The notes beneath the pieces were generated by a model. It searched no databases. It saw only the letters and a program-made list of their open reading frames with translations, and was not told the origin of the DNA. Shown piece by piece: positions 1 to 7,528 of a stretch of DNA of 64,000 bases. A program made the translations under genes and the position numbers. Numbering within the stretch: position 1 is the stretch's first letter; every line of letters begins with the position of its first letter. Source of the stretch: an uncultured Collinsella sp. (lineage in GTDB: Bacteria > Actinomycetota > Coriobacteriia > Coriobacteriales > Coriobacteriaceae); contig UQOJ01000004.1 in the NCBI GenBank assembly GCA_900542635.1, forward strand, positions 1 through 64,000, read 5' to 3'.

Positions 1-46
1 TACACCTATTAAGTCGTCGGCAGCGTCAGATGTGTATAAGAGACAG
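1..46 (+). other. Sequencing adapter left on the contig end
   Basis: Positions 14-46 match the Illumina Nextera read-1 transposase adapter (TCGTCGGCAGCGTC followed by the 19-base mosaic end that finishes AAGAGACAG). The eight bases before it, CTATTAAG (6-13), match an i5 index as I remember it, and TACAC (1-5) is the tail of the P5 oligonucleotide. This is library-construction sequence, not genome. True genomic sequence starts at about 47. Confidence 0.95.
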
Positions 47-76
47 GATTTAAATGACCAGGTGTGGCTGCCGAGG

Positions 77-718
77 CTAGGCTGTTAGGTCGAGTTCGTA
101 GAGGAAGCTTTCGCGCGGCATGTCGTGGCGGCGCTCTTCGCGGTTGGCGCGGTGCGTGGCCGTGCGCTTAAAGCCGTGCAGCTCGTAGAACTTCCACGAG
201 CAGTTGGAGTCGGTGTATAGGTGCGCCCTCGTCGCTCCAAGCGAGGATAGGTGCGAGACCGCGGCATCGAGCAGAACCGTGCCAACGCCCAGGCCATGGA
301 CATCGCGATCCACGGCAAGCAGCGTGACCTCGTTGTCGTGCGGCAACGGGCTGCTCTCGAGCAGGCGGTTGTTGGTTCGGATGGTTGCGCGCACAAACGA
401 GAGATACTCGGCGCAGGCATCGGGCTCTAGCTCACGCATCTGCGATAGCAGCGCGCGTTCGGTATCCATCCAATGCTCGTTGATAGTGACGCCGGAGTTC
501 TGTCCTGCGCGTGCAAGTGCAATGCCGCGCGCCTCGCCGTCAATCACCGCAACCTGCGAAAACGTCGATGACGAAAGGCAATAGGCGAGGTCGCACGCGG
601 CTTCAAGGCGGTTGTACTCATCGTTATCCGAATTATTATGCCAAAGCTGCTGCAGAATCAGCGCGATGGCGTCGAAGTCTTCGGTATCAAACGGTCGGTA
701 GAGAACCCGCGAGACCAT
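77..718 (-). CDS. GNAT family N-acetyltransferase
   Basis: The 213-residue protein has the GNAT acetyl-CoA-binding region in its C-terminal half (about residues 130-160): a beta strand VTLLAVDRD followed by the pyrophosphate loop HGLGVGTVLL, then a helix. A later FYELHGF stretch matches the usual GNAT C-terminal motif. It should transfer an acetyl group from acetyl-CoA to an unknown amine. The N-terminal half is not diagnostic. It is divergent from purH, with about 280 bases between them, and appears monocistronic. The family is clear; the substrate cannot be inferred. Confidence 0.85.
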   Translation of the reverse strand: MVSRVLYRPFDTEDFDAIALILQQLWHNNSDNDEYNRLEAACDLAYCLSSSTFSQVAVIDGEARGIALARAGQNSGVTINEHWMDTERALLSQMRELEPDACAEYLSFVRATIRTNNRLLESSPLPHDNEVTLLAVDRDVHGLGVGTVLLDAAVSHLSSLGATRAHLYTDSNCSWKFYELHGFKRTATHRANREERRHDMPRESFLYELDLTA

Positions 719-995
719 GGTGCCTCTTTCTTTTGCGGATGCATATCGAGCACAGTTCTACCACGCCATTGGCATCAAATTATGGTGCCCCTGTGTTCCA
801 TGAACTCACCGTGCCCAGCGCCGTGCCCATCCCCTCCGCTCGCAAACTTTTTCTGCACATGCGCCCGTTGCGGGGTGCATCGATGCGCTCGATGCGCTAC
901 ATTAAATCAGTATTTTCATTGCCGCTGCGCGAGCGCTGCAGATCGACGTATCACCGACTCACAGAGCACGGCGGCGTACCAGACAGGAGGACTGC

Positions 996-2603
996 ATGGG
1001 ATCTGATGTGAAGATCGCACGCGCGTTGATCTCGGTTACCGATAAGACGGGCGTCGTCGATTTCGCACGGACGCTGGTCGATGACTTTGGCGTCGAGATC
1101 ATCTCTACGGGCGGCACGGCTCGTGCCATCGAGGACGCGGGCGTTCCCGTAACCCCCATCGAGGAGTTCACGGGTTACCCCGAGATGATGGACGGCCGCG
1201 TTAAGACCCTGCACCCCAAGGTTCACGGCGCGCTGCTGGCCCGCCGCGATTCCGAGCAGCACATGCAGGAGGCCGCTCAGCACGGCATTAAGCTGATCGA
1301 CCTGGTCGTCGTCAACCTGTACGAGTTCGAGAAGACCGTCGCCAACCCCGAGGTCACCTTCGCGGATGCCATCGAGCACATCGACATCGGTGGCCCCTCC
1401 ATGCTGCGCTCTGCCGCTAAGAACGCCGCGAGCGTTACCGTCATTTCCGACCCGGCCGACTACGACGCCGTCCTGGCCGAGATGCGCGAGACCGGTGGCT
1501 GCACCACGCTTTCCACCCGTCGTCGCCTGCAGGTGAAGGTCTACCAGACCACCGCCGCCTACGACACGGCTATCTCCCGTTGGCTTGCCGCCCAGGCAAG
1601 CGACGTGGCGGACACCTCTGCCAAGCTCGAGATCTCGCTGGAGAAGGTCGACGACCTGCGCTATGGCGAGAATCCTCAGCAGAAGGCCACGGTCTACCGC
1701 TTTGCCGAGGGCTGCGAGAACACCGCGAGCTCGCAGTTCCCGCTCGTGGGCTCCGAGCAGATCCAGGGCAAGCCGCTCAGCTACAACAACTATCTGGATG
1801 CCGACGCCGCCTGGAACCTGGTCCGCGAGTTCGACGAGCCGGCCTGCGTGATCCTCAAGCACCAGAATCCCTGCGGTTCTGCCGTTGCCGAGGACATCAC
1901 GGCCGCCTACGACCGCGCCTTCGCCTGCGATCCCAAGAGCGCCTTTGGCGGCATCATCGCCTGCAACCGCGAGGTTCCCTTTGATCTGGTTGAGCACTTC
2001 GCCGACCAGAACAAGCAGTTCGTCGAGGTCATCATCGCCCCGAGCTACACCGATGAGGCGCTCGAGCGCATGGCTAAGCGCCCCAACCTGCGCGTGCTGG
2101 CTACCGGCGGCGTGGACCACGGCGCCCAGGTGGAGCTGCGCTCCGTCGACGGCGGCATGCTGGTACAGGAAGTCGACCACGTGACTGAGGATCCCGCGAC
2201 CTTTACGTTCCCCACCGACCGCAAGCCCACCGACGCCGAGATGGCCGAGCTCGAGTTTGCCTGGAAGGTCTGCAAGGGCGTTAAGTCCAATGCCATCCTG
2301 GTCTCCAAGGGCAAGGCCGGCATTGGCATGGGTCCGGGTCAGCCCAACCGCGTTGACTCTGCGCTGCTGGCCTGCGAGCGTGCCGAGGACTTCTGCGAGC
2401 GCGAGGGCGTGGAGAAGGGCGGCTTTGCCTGCGCAAGCGACGCATTCTTCCCGTTCCGCGACAACGTCGACGTGCTTGCCGAGCATGGTGTGACCTGCAT
2501 CATTCAGCCTGGCGGCTCCAAGCGCGACGACGAGAGCATCCAGGCCTGCAACGAGCATGGTATTGCGATGGTGTTTACGGGCGCTCGCCACTTTAGGCAC
2601 TAA
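996..2603 (+). CDS. purH: Bifunctional AICAR transformylase / IMP cyclohydrolase
   Basis: PurH performs the last two steps of de novo IMP synthesis: formylation of AICAR from 10-formyl-THF, then ring closure. The 535-residue length is normal. The N-terminal MGS-like cyclohydrolase domain (about 1-150) contains STGGTA and [13 protein letters not shown]. The transformylase domain follows, with YGENPQQ, the catalytic KHQNPCG (Lys288-His289), SAFGGI, and the terminal block [10 protein letters not shown]...FTGARHF. The start ATG has AGGAGG six bases upstream. It is followed by a clear intrinsic terminator, so it is likely a single-gene unit. In the YGENPHQ motif the usual His is Gln. Confidence 0.97.
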   Translation: MGSDVKIARALISVTDKTGVVDFARTLVDDFGVEIISTGGTARAIEDAGVPVTPIEEFTGYPEMMDGRVKTLHPKVHGALLARRDSEQHMQEAAQHGIKLIDLVVVNLYEFEKTVANPEVTFADAIEHIDIGGPSMLRSAAKNAASVTVISDPADYDAVLAEMRETGGCTTLSTRRRLQVKVYQTTAAYDTAISRWLAAQASDVADTSAKLEISLEKVDDLRYGENPQQKATVYRFAEGCENTASSQFPLVGSEQIQGKPLSYNNYLDADAAWNLVREFDEPACVILKHQNPCGSAVAEDITAAYDRAFACDPKSAFGGIIACNREVPFDLVEHFADQNKQFVEVIIAPSYTDEALERMAKRPNLRVLATGGVDHGAQVELRSVDGGMLVQEVDHVTEDPATFTFPTDRKPTDAEMAELEFAWKVCKGVKSNAILVSKGKAGIGMGPGQPNRVDSALLACERAEDFCEREGVEKGGFACASDAFFPFRDNVDVLAEHGVTCIIQPGGSKRDDESIQACNEHGIAMVFTGARHFRH

Positions 2604-2633
2604 GTTTTGCCCTGGGACAAAATAATCTCTGCA

Positions 2634-2668
2634 AAAGACGGCTGCTCCGTTTGGAGGGCCGTCTTTTT
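2634..2668 (+). terminator. Intrinsic terminator after purH
   Basis: AAAGACGGC pairs with GCCGTCTTT around a short loop and is followed by a T run (GTCTTTTTGG). It lies about 30 bases after the purH stop. Confidence 0.85.
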
Positions 2669-2684
2669 GGTATAAGAGGACGGA

Positions 2685-3416
2685 ATGACTAACACGAAAG
2701 GTACAACCATGCCCCAGATTGATGATGCCGAGCTGTTTGGCAATGCCGAGGATCAGCGTGCGTACGAGGACTTTTGCGCCAATCAGGAGGCGGTCGAGAA
2801 GTTCACGCTCGACAAGCCCGCGCTCATCTGCCGTTGGCGCATGTCCAACAAAAAGGTGCCCATGCTCAACCGTCACATCCGCGCGCTGTCTGAGCGCCTG
2901 GTGCAGGGCGAACCACTTACCCATAACATGCTCAGCTGGGCCAAGCAGCACGTTGAGTGGTCACTTGCCGAGGGCGACTACACCGCCCGCGACGGCGTGC
3001 TCATGCTGGTGATCGATATCAACGGCAACGCCGCCATGACGGTGGGGGAGTACGAGCCGCTGGCCGACACGTCGGCCAAGGCGCTGCGTGCCCGTTCTGC
3101 CGAGGCTCGCTCCGAAGCCGACGAGACCGGCGTGGCGCCCGAGCTGCTCGCTGCCGTCAACGACGGTGAGCTGGCCTTTGTGGCGCCGGCGGACGAGTGC
3201 CTGTGCGGCACGGCGACGCTCATCGAGCAGCTGGCCCAGACCAAGGGTATCCCGGTCACGCGCGTAGATATTCCCGCGCAGCTTAAGGGCGCGCTGTTCC
3301 TAGTGAGCGACGAGCACGGCGTGGTCCCTGCCACCGAGACGGATGCCGCCGAGGCCGACGCCGCCACGGTCGCCTTCTTCGCCGAAGGCTACGAAAAGCT
3401 CCGCGCCCGCCGCTAA
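2685..3416 (+). CDS. Hypothetical acidic cytoplasmic protein
   Basis: I do not recognise this 243-residue protein. It has no signal peptide or membrane segment. The N-terminal half (about 35-100) contains a hydrophobic/aromatic stretch with WRMSNKKVP and a strand MLVIDINGN; the C-terminal half is rich in Ala, Glu and Asp. Two starts are possible: ATG 2685 behind AGAGGA, or ATG 2709 behind GAAAGG with a better 7-base spacing, giving 235 residues that begin MPQIDD. It follows the purH terminator closely and probably has its own promoter. Codon use matches its neighbours, so it is a real gene of unknown function. Confidence 0.75.
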   Translation: MTNTKGTTMPQIDDAELFGNAEDQRAYEDFCANQEAVEKFTLDKPALICRWRMSNKKVPMLNRHIRALSERLVQGEPLTHNMLSWAKQHVEWSLAEGDYTARDGVLMLVIDINGNAAMTVGEYEPLADTSAKALRARSAEARSEADETGVAPELLAAVNDGELAFVAPADECLCGTATLIEQLAQTKGIPVTRVDIPAQLKGALFLVSDEHGVVPATETDAAEADAATVAFFAEGYEKLRARR

Positions 3417-3451
3417 ATGATTTTTCTGGGACGGGGATTAAAGAATCATTT
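3414..3451. repeat. Small inverted repeat overlapping a stop codon
   Basis: AAATGATT (3415-3422) and AATCATTT (3444-3451) are complementary, with GGGACGGGGATT between them. The left arm overlaps the stop codon of the preceding gene. A second pairing of GGGGA with TCCCC just downstream is possible. The GGGGAC word recurs in several hairpins of this window. Confidence 0.45.
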
Positions 3452-3594
3452 TGGTCCCCGCCACCGCTGCGAGTGCGAGGCGGACAAAACGCTCCCGCTC
3501 GCGAACAGTTCTGTCACCTTGGTGCCGCGCGCGGTGCGTACCTGCGGCTTCGCGGTCATAATGGGACAAGACAACCAAGAGGGGAGCGGAATCC

Positions 3595-4266
3595 ATGGCG
3601 CTGATCTATATCGTTGAGGACGACGAGCCCATTCGTCGCGAGCTTGCCGACATCCTGGCCCGTGCTGGTTTTGAGGTTGAGGCCTGCGAATCGTTCGAGC
3701 ATGTCTCGCGCGATATCCTCGCCGCCGCGCCCGACCTGGTGCTGCTCGACCTCACGCTTCCCGTCAAGGACGGCCAGCATATCTGCCATGAGGTTCGCCG
3801 CGAATCTGAGGTTCCCATCATCGTCCTCACGTCGTGCACGACCGAGATCGACGAGGTCATGGCCATGACGCTCGGCGCGGACGACTTTGTTCCCAAGCCC
3901 TATAGCGCGCGCGTGCTCGTGGCGCGCATCAACGCACTGCTGCGTCGCACCGCGGCGACAGGCGAGCGCAGCACACTTGTCCACAAGGGGCTGGAGCTCG
4001 ATCTCGCTCGCTCCATGGTCACCAACACGGCATCCGGCGACAGTACCGAGCTCACCAAAAACGAACTGCGTATCCTCTCGCTGCTTTTGAGCCACGCGGG
4101 CAAGATCGTTTCGCGCTCGGCCATCATGCAGGACCTGTGGGACTCCGATGCCTTCGTGGACGACAATACGCTCACCGTCAACATCAACCGCTTGCGCACC
4201 ACGCTCGAAAAAATTGGCGTCAAAGGGTATCTGACGACCCATCGCGGCCAGGGCTACTCGGTCTAG
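3595..4266 (+). CDS. OmpR-family response regulator (BceR/GraR-like)
   Basis: The 223-residue protein has a receiver domain (1-115) with acidic pocket E8-D9-D10, phosphoacceptor Asp52 in LVLLDLTLP, Thr79 and Lys101 (VPKPY). A winged-helix DNA-binding domain follows (about 130-223) with ELTKNELRIL and a terminal RGQGYSV. The receiver style and the adjoining small-sensor kinase resemble BceRS/GraRS systems that sense cell-envelope antibiotics. The stop codon abuts the kinase start, so the two are co-transcribed. No BceAB-type transporter lies beside it. Confidence 0.92.
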   Translation: MALIYIVEDDEPIRRELADILARAGFEVEACESFEHVSRDILAAAPDLVLLDLTLPVKDGQHICHEVRRESEVPIIVLTSCTTEIDEVMAMTLGADDFVPKPYSARVLVARINALLRRTAATGERSTLVHKGLELDLARSMVTNTASGDSTELTKNELRILSLLLSHAGKIVSRSAIMQDLWDSDAFVDDNTLTVNINRLRTTLEKIGVKGYLTTHRGQGYSV

Positions 4267-5319
4267 GTGCCGGTTATGTCGTTTGCCAAGTTCTTTAAAG
4301 ATGCGCTGTTGCCCGTCGCCGTGTGGACGTGCGGCGTGCTGCTGAGCTGCTTTGTGCTGACGGTCGCCGGAGCCCCTGTTGCCATCACCATCGTCGCGGT
4401 CGGCGTGTCTCTTATCTTTGGCATGCTCGGCATTGTGATCGAATACGCGCGTCGTCGCCGTTTTCTGCGCCAGCTGGAGCGCGCGGCCGAGGAGCTCGAA
4501 AGCCCCGCGTGGGTGCAGGAGATGGTGCAGTGCCCGACCTATGCCGAGGGCGAGCTCGAATACGAGGTCTTGCGCCGGGTGGGCAAAGCTGCCTGCGACG
4601 AGGTTGCCGAAGGCCGGCGTCAGACCGATGACTATCGCGACTATATCGAGAGTTGGGTTCACGAGGCCAAGCTGCCCCTGGCGGCGGCCCATCTAATTTT
4701 GGAAAACCTGGATGGCAGCGAAGATGACCTGTCGCGTGTGGACGACCTGGCACGCGAGCTCTCCCGCGTTGAGCGCTACATCGACCAGGCTCTCTACTAT
4801 GCGCGCTCGGAAGTGGTGGAGCGCGACTACCTGATTCGTCGCTGGAGCCTCAAAGCTCTGGTGACGGGCGCGATTAAGGCTAACGCGCGCGAGCTCATCG
4901 CGGCGCACGTGGCTCCGGTGTGCGAGAACCTCGACTTTGAGGTCTTTACCGACGAGAAGTGGCTCGAGTTTATTCTGGGCCAACTCATTCAGAACAGCAT
5001 TAAATATGCGCGTGAGGACGGCGCAAAGATCGTGTTTTCGGGTGCGTTGCTGGACGAGGGTCTGGCGAGCGAGCGCATTGAGCTTACCGTTGCCGACAAC
5101 GGCTGCGGCGTGTGCGCAGCCGATTTGCCGCGCGTGTTCGAGAAGGGCTTTACCGGCGATAACGGCCGCACTACCAAGCGCGCAACGGGCATCGGTCTCT
5201 ATCTGGTGGCGCGCTTGTGCTCCAAGATGGGCATCGATGTCACCGCAGCATCGGAGCCGGGCGAAGGCTTCGTCGTAACATTCGCCTTCTCAACCAACAA
5301 GTTTCAATACTTCGAGTAA
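4267..5319 (+). CDS. Membrane sensor histidine kinase (intramembrane-sensing type)
   Basis: This protein of about 350 residues has two N-terminal transmembrane helices (about 10-55) separated by a very short extracytoplasmic link, as in BceS-type kinases that receive their signal through the membrane. The phosphorylated His is in WVHEAKLPL (about residue 130). The ATPase has an N box (QNSIKYA), a G1 box (DNGCGV), an F-like FEKGF and a G2 box (GIGLYL). The start is either GTG 4267, directly after the regulator stop, or ATG 4276; neither has a strong ribosome site, which fits translational coupling. Partner: the upstream response regulator. Confidence 0.9.
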   Translation: MPVMSFAKFFKDALLPVAVWTCGVLLSCFVLTVAGAPVAITIVAVGVSLIFGMLGIVIEYARRRRFLRQLERAAEELESPAWVQEMVQCPTYAEGELEYEVLRRVGKAACDEVAEGRRQTDDYRDYIESWVHEAKLPLAAAHLILENLDGSEDDLSRVDDLARELSRVERYIDQALYYARSEVVERDYLIRRWSLKALVTGAIKANARELIAAHVAPVCENLDFEVFTDEKWLEFILGQLIQNSIKYAREDGAKIVFSGALLDEGLASERIELTVADNGCGVCAADLPRVFEKGFTGDNGRTTKRATGIGLYLVARLCSKMGIDVTAASEPGEGFVVTFAFSTNKFQYFE

Positions 5320-5341
5320 CGCACACGACGGACGCCCACCC

Positions 5342-5400
5342 AAACAAAAACGTGCCGCCCCAAACAAAACGTGCCGCCCCAAACGGGGCGGCACGCCATC
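5342..5400. terminator. Bidirectional terminator with duplicated left arm
   Basis: GTGCCGCCCC (5371-5380), an AAAC loop and GGGGCGGCAC (5385-5394) form a strong hairpin, with A-rich sequence before and T-rich sequence after. It can therefore stop both the kinase operon and uspA coming from the other side. The left arm with its leading A run is present twice in tandem (from about 5342 and from about 5362). Confidence 0.8.
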
Positions 5401-5435
5401 TTTTATCAGACAACTCGCTGAAGTACGGTGACGAA

Positions 5436-5526
5436 GGCGCAAGGCCGGGAGGGGTTATCAAAGCCGACATCCCACAGCCGCGAAGCGGCGAGGACGTCGG
5501 CGTGATAACCCCGCAGGCCTTGCGCC
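5436..5526. repeat. Long imperfect palindrome between convergent genes
   Basis: Arms of about 35 bases (5436-5471 and 5491-5526) are nearly complementary: GGCGCAAGGCC on the left, GGCCTTGCGCC on the right, and GGGGTTATCA opposite TGATAACCCC. The apex is a small hairpin GCCGC-GAA-GCGGC (5477-5489). Weaker complementarity (TGAAGTA against TACTTCA) reaches the stop codon of uspA. It could be a folded 3' UTR or a REP-like element. Confidence 0.75.
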
Positions 5527-5539
5527 GGCGGGAAGGAAC

Positions 5540-5977
5540 CTACTTCACGACCAAGATGTCGCAGTCGGTGTTGCGTAGCAGGAACGTCGAAATCGAACCC
5601 AGGAGCGCGTACTTGATCGAGGACAGGCCGCGTGCGCCGCAGAGCACCAGGTCGGGCTTGACCACGTCGAGCATCTCGTCTTTGAGCGTCTCGCGAATAC
5701 GGCCGGCGCGAATCATGACCTCGACCTCGGGAATGTCGGGATTGGCCTTGGCCTCTTCGAGCTGCTTGGCGATGGAGTTCTTAAATGCCTCCTCCAGTCC
5801 GTTGACCAGATCGACCGGATAGGAACCAGCGCTCTCGAGTGCCGTGGAATCGATAACGTGGCCGATAATCAGCTTGGCGCCGTTGTTCGCGGCGACCTTG
5901 ATGGCGCGTGCGAGCACAAAATCCTGCTGCTCAGTACCGTCGAGTGAAACAAATACCTTGGTGTAGCCCTCGTTCAT
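5540..5977 (-). CDS. uspA: Universal stress protein, UspA family
   Basis: The 145-residue single-domain protein begins with KVFVSLDGTEQ and ends with the Usp nucleotide-binding signature: DLVLCGARGLSSIKYALLGS followed by ILVVK. The G-x2-G-x9-G(S/T) pattern of ATP-binding Usp proteins is only partly kept, so nucleotide binding is uncertain. The start ATG has GGAGG upstream. It is a lone gene convergent with the two-component operon. Role: a cytoplasmic stress-linked protein of unspecified target. Confidence 0.92.
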   Translation of the reverse strand: MNEGYTKVFVSLDGTEQQDFVLARAIKVAANNGAKLIIGHVIDSTALESAGSYPVDLVNGLEEAFKNSIAKQLEEAKANPDIPEVEVMIRAGRIRETLKDEMLDVVKPDLVLCGARGLSSIKYALLGSISTFLLRNTDCDILVVK

Positions 5978-6224
5978 GGTTTCCTCCTTGGTCTATCGCA
6001 CGGGCGTGGGGCTCGTGCATCGGGCGGGCGCGGATGCGTGGCCGCCGGACACTTTATCTTGTTGCAGTTATACCCAAGGATTTGGGTTTGACCGCTCGCA
6101 ATTCTGTGAACGGGCGAGTTTTTTGGTAAGGGTAGGCGCAGGCGCGCCGCCAACGGTTGATAATGGGACATCGCCCGCACCGTCCGCAGAACAATATCGG
6201 CGGGTGTCTAACGAGGGGGTCCCT

Positions 6225-7199
6225 TTGGATATCATCGAGCTTCTAAAATCTGCCTTCATGGGCCTGGTCGAGGGCATCACCGAATGGCTGCCTGTTTCGT
6301 CGACCGGTCACATGATCTTGGTGGACGAGTTCGTCAAGATGAACGTGAGCGAGACGTTCTGGAATATGTTCCTGGTCGTGATTCAGCTTGGCGCCATTTT
6401 GGCCGTCTGCGTCCTGTTCTTTTACGACCTCAACCCGTTTTCTCCCAGCAAAGGCAAGGAGGGTCGTCGCGACACCTGGGTGCTGTGGGGCAAGATTGTG
6501 CTCGGCTGCATTCCCGCCGCGGCGATCGGTCTGCCGCTTAACGACTGGATGGAGGAGCATTTCTACAATGCTCCCGTCGTGGCGCTGGCGCTCATTGTGT
6601 ACGGCGTGCTGTTTATCGTGATCGAGAACTGGCGCGCGAACAAGCGCGACCAGGCCGCTCTTGCCGGTTCGTTTGGTTCGCGTGCCGTGGTGGCGGGCGG
6701 ACGCCCCGCTGGTGCGCATTTTGCCACGTCCACTGCGACTGCCGCTGCAGACGATGACGATAGCCTAGACTTTGGCTCCATCACTACGCTCGAGGACCTG
6801 AGCTGGAAGACCGCGCTGGGTATCGGTTGCTTCCAAGTGCTTTCGCTGATTCCGGGCACATCGCGCTCCGGCTCCACCATCATCGGCGGCCTGCTGCTTG
6901 GCTGCACACGCTCGGTGGCGTCTAAGTTCACGTTCTTCCTGGCCATTCCCGTCATGTTTGGCGCGAGCGCGCTCAAGCTGGTCAAGTACTTTATTAAGGG
7001 CGGTACTTTCGGCACCAACGAGATCGCCATCCTGGGCGTGGGCTGCATCGTGGCCTTTGTGGTTTCGCTTATCGCCATCAAGTGGCTTATGGGTTTCGTG
7101 CGCCGTCACGACTTCAAGTGCTTCGGCGTCTACCGCATCATCCTGGGCATCGTGGTTCTCGCGTACTTCTTTGTCCTGGAGCCGATGCTCGGTTTGTAA
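6225..7199 (+). CDS. uppP: Undecaprenyl-diphosphatase (bacitracin-resistance protein)
   Basis: UppP/BacA removes a phosphate from undecaprenyl pyrophosphate in the membrane to recycle the peptidoglycan lipid carrier. The diagnostic motifs are present: EGITEWLPVSSTGHM (about 16-30) and PGTSRSGST (about 210-218), among eight or so membrane segments. The start is a TTG at 6225 with GAGGGGG five bases upstream; it gives the canonical N-terminus MDIIELLK, whereas the open frame extends further upstream without family similarity. At 324 residues it is longer than usual because of a hydrophilic Ala/Asp-rich loop (about 145-190). The nearby BceRS-like pair may be functionally linked. Confidence 0.93.
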   Translation: MDIIELLKSAFMGLVEGITEWLPVSSTGHMILVDEFVKMNVSETFWNMFLVVIQLGAILAVCVLFFYDLNPFSPSKGKEGRRDTWVLWGKIVLGCIPAAAIGLPLNDWMEEHFYNAPVVALALIVYGVLFIVIENWRANKRDQAALAGSFGSRAVVAGGRPAGAHFATSTATAAADDDDSLDFGSITTLEDLSWKTALGIGCFQVLSLIPGTSRSGSTIIGGLLLGCTRSVASKFTFFLAIPVMFGASALKLVKYFIKGGTFGTNEIAILGVGCIVAFVVSLIAIKWLMGFVRRHDFKCFGVYRIILGIVVLAYFFVLEPMLGL

Positions 7200-7243
7200 C
7201 TCGGTCGATGCCGCACGGCGGCCAGGGCGACAACTTGTCATTC

Positions 7244-7281
7244 AAAGAGGGCGGCATAAAAGGTCTATGCTGCCCTCTTTT
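7244..7281 (+). terminator. Intrinsic terminator after uppP
   Basis: AAAGAGGGCGGCATA pairs with TATGCTGCCCTCTTT with a seven-base loop and ends in T4. It lies 45 bases after the uppP stop. Confidence 0.85.
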
Positions 7282-7528
7282 CATGCCAATTTGTTCGCCC
7301 TGGCCGCCGCTCGCTACCGTGGCCATGACATCGGCGGTTCCGTGATTGTCAATAGATTGGTGCAAAGCAACCTGACCCCATTGCGCCAAATCCGCTGGGG
7401 CGGGTCTGACGGTGGCGCACGGAGTCGTGGTGTGATTTGCGCCGGTGTCCGCGCGGCTCGGTATACTGGTACGGCTCAAACTATGGCGCTGCCCGCAGGC
7501 GCGCCGTCCGTCAGATGAGGAGTCGCCC
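7282..7528 (+). promoter_or_regulatory. Upstream region of pcrA
   Basis: No gene is visible here. A TATACT box (7462-7467) about 60 bases before the pcrA start is a plausible -10 element, but no good -35 sits at the right distance. GATGAGGAG just before ATG 7529 is the ribosome-binding site. Confidence 0.4.

Noticed and set aside
951..2951. 666-residue minus-strand open frame opposite purH
   Set aside because: It is a shadow of the GC-rich purH codons: low-complexity Leu/Gly/Val/Arg composition, no family motif, and no ribosome site; purH on the plus strand is certain.
5976..6224. 83-codon in-frame extension upstream of uppP
   Set aside because: It has no similarity to UppP; TTG 6225 with a strong ribosome site gives the canonical N-terminus.
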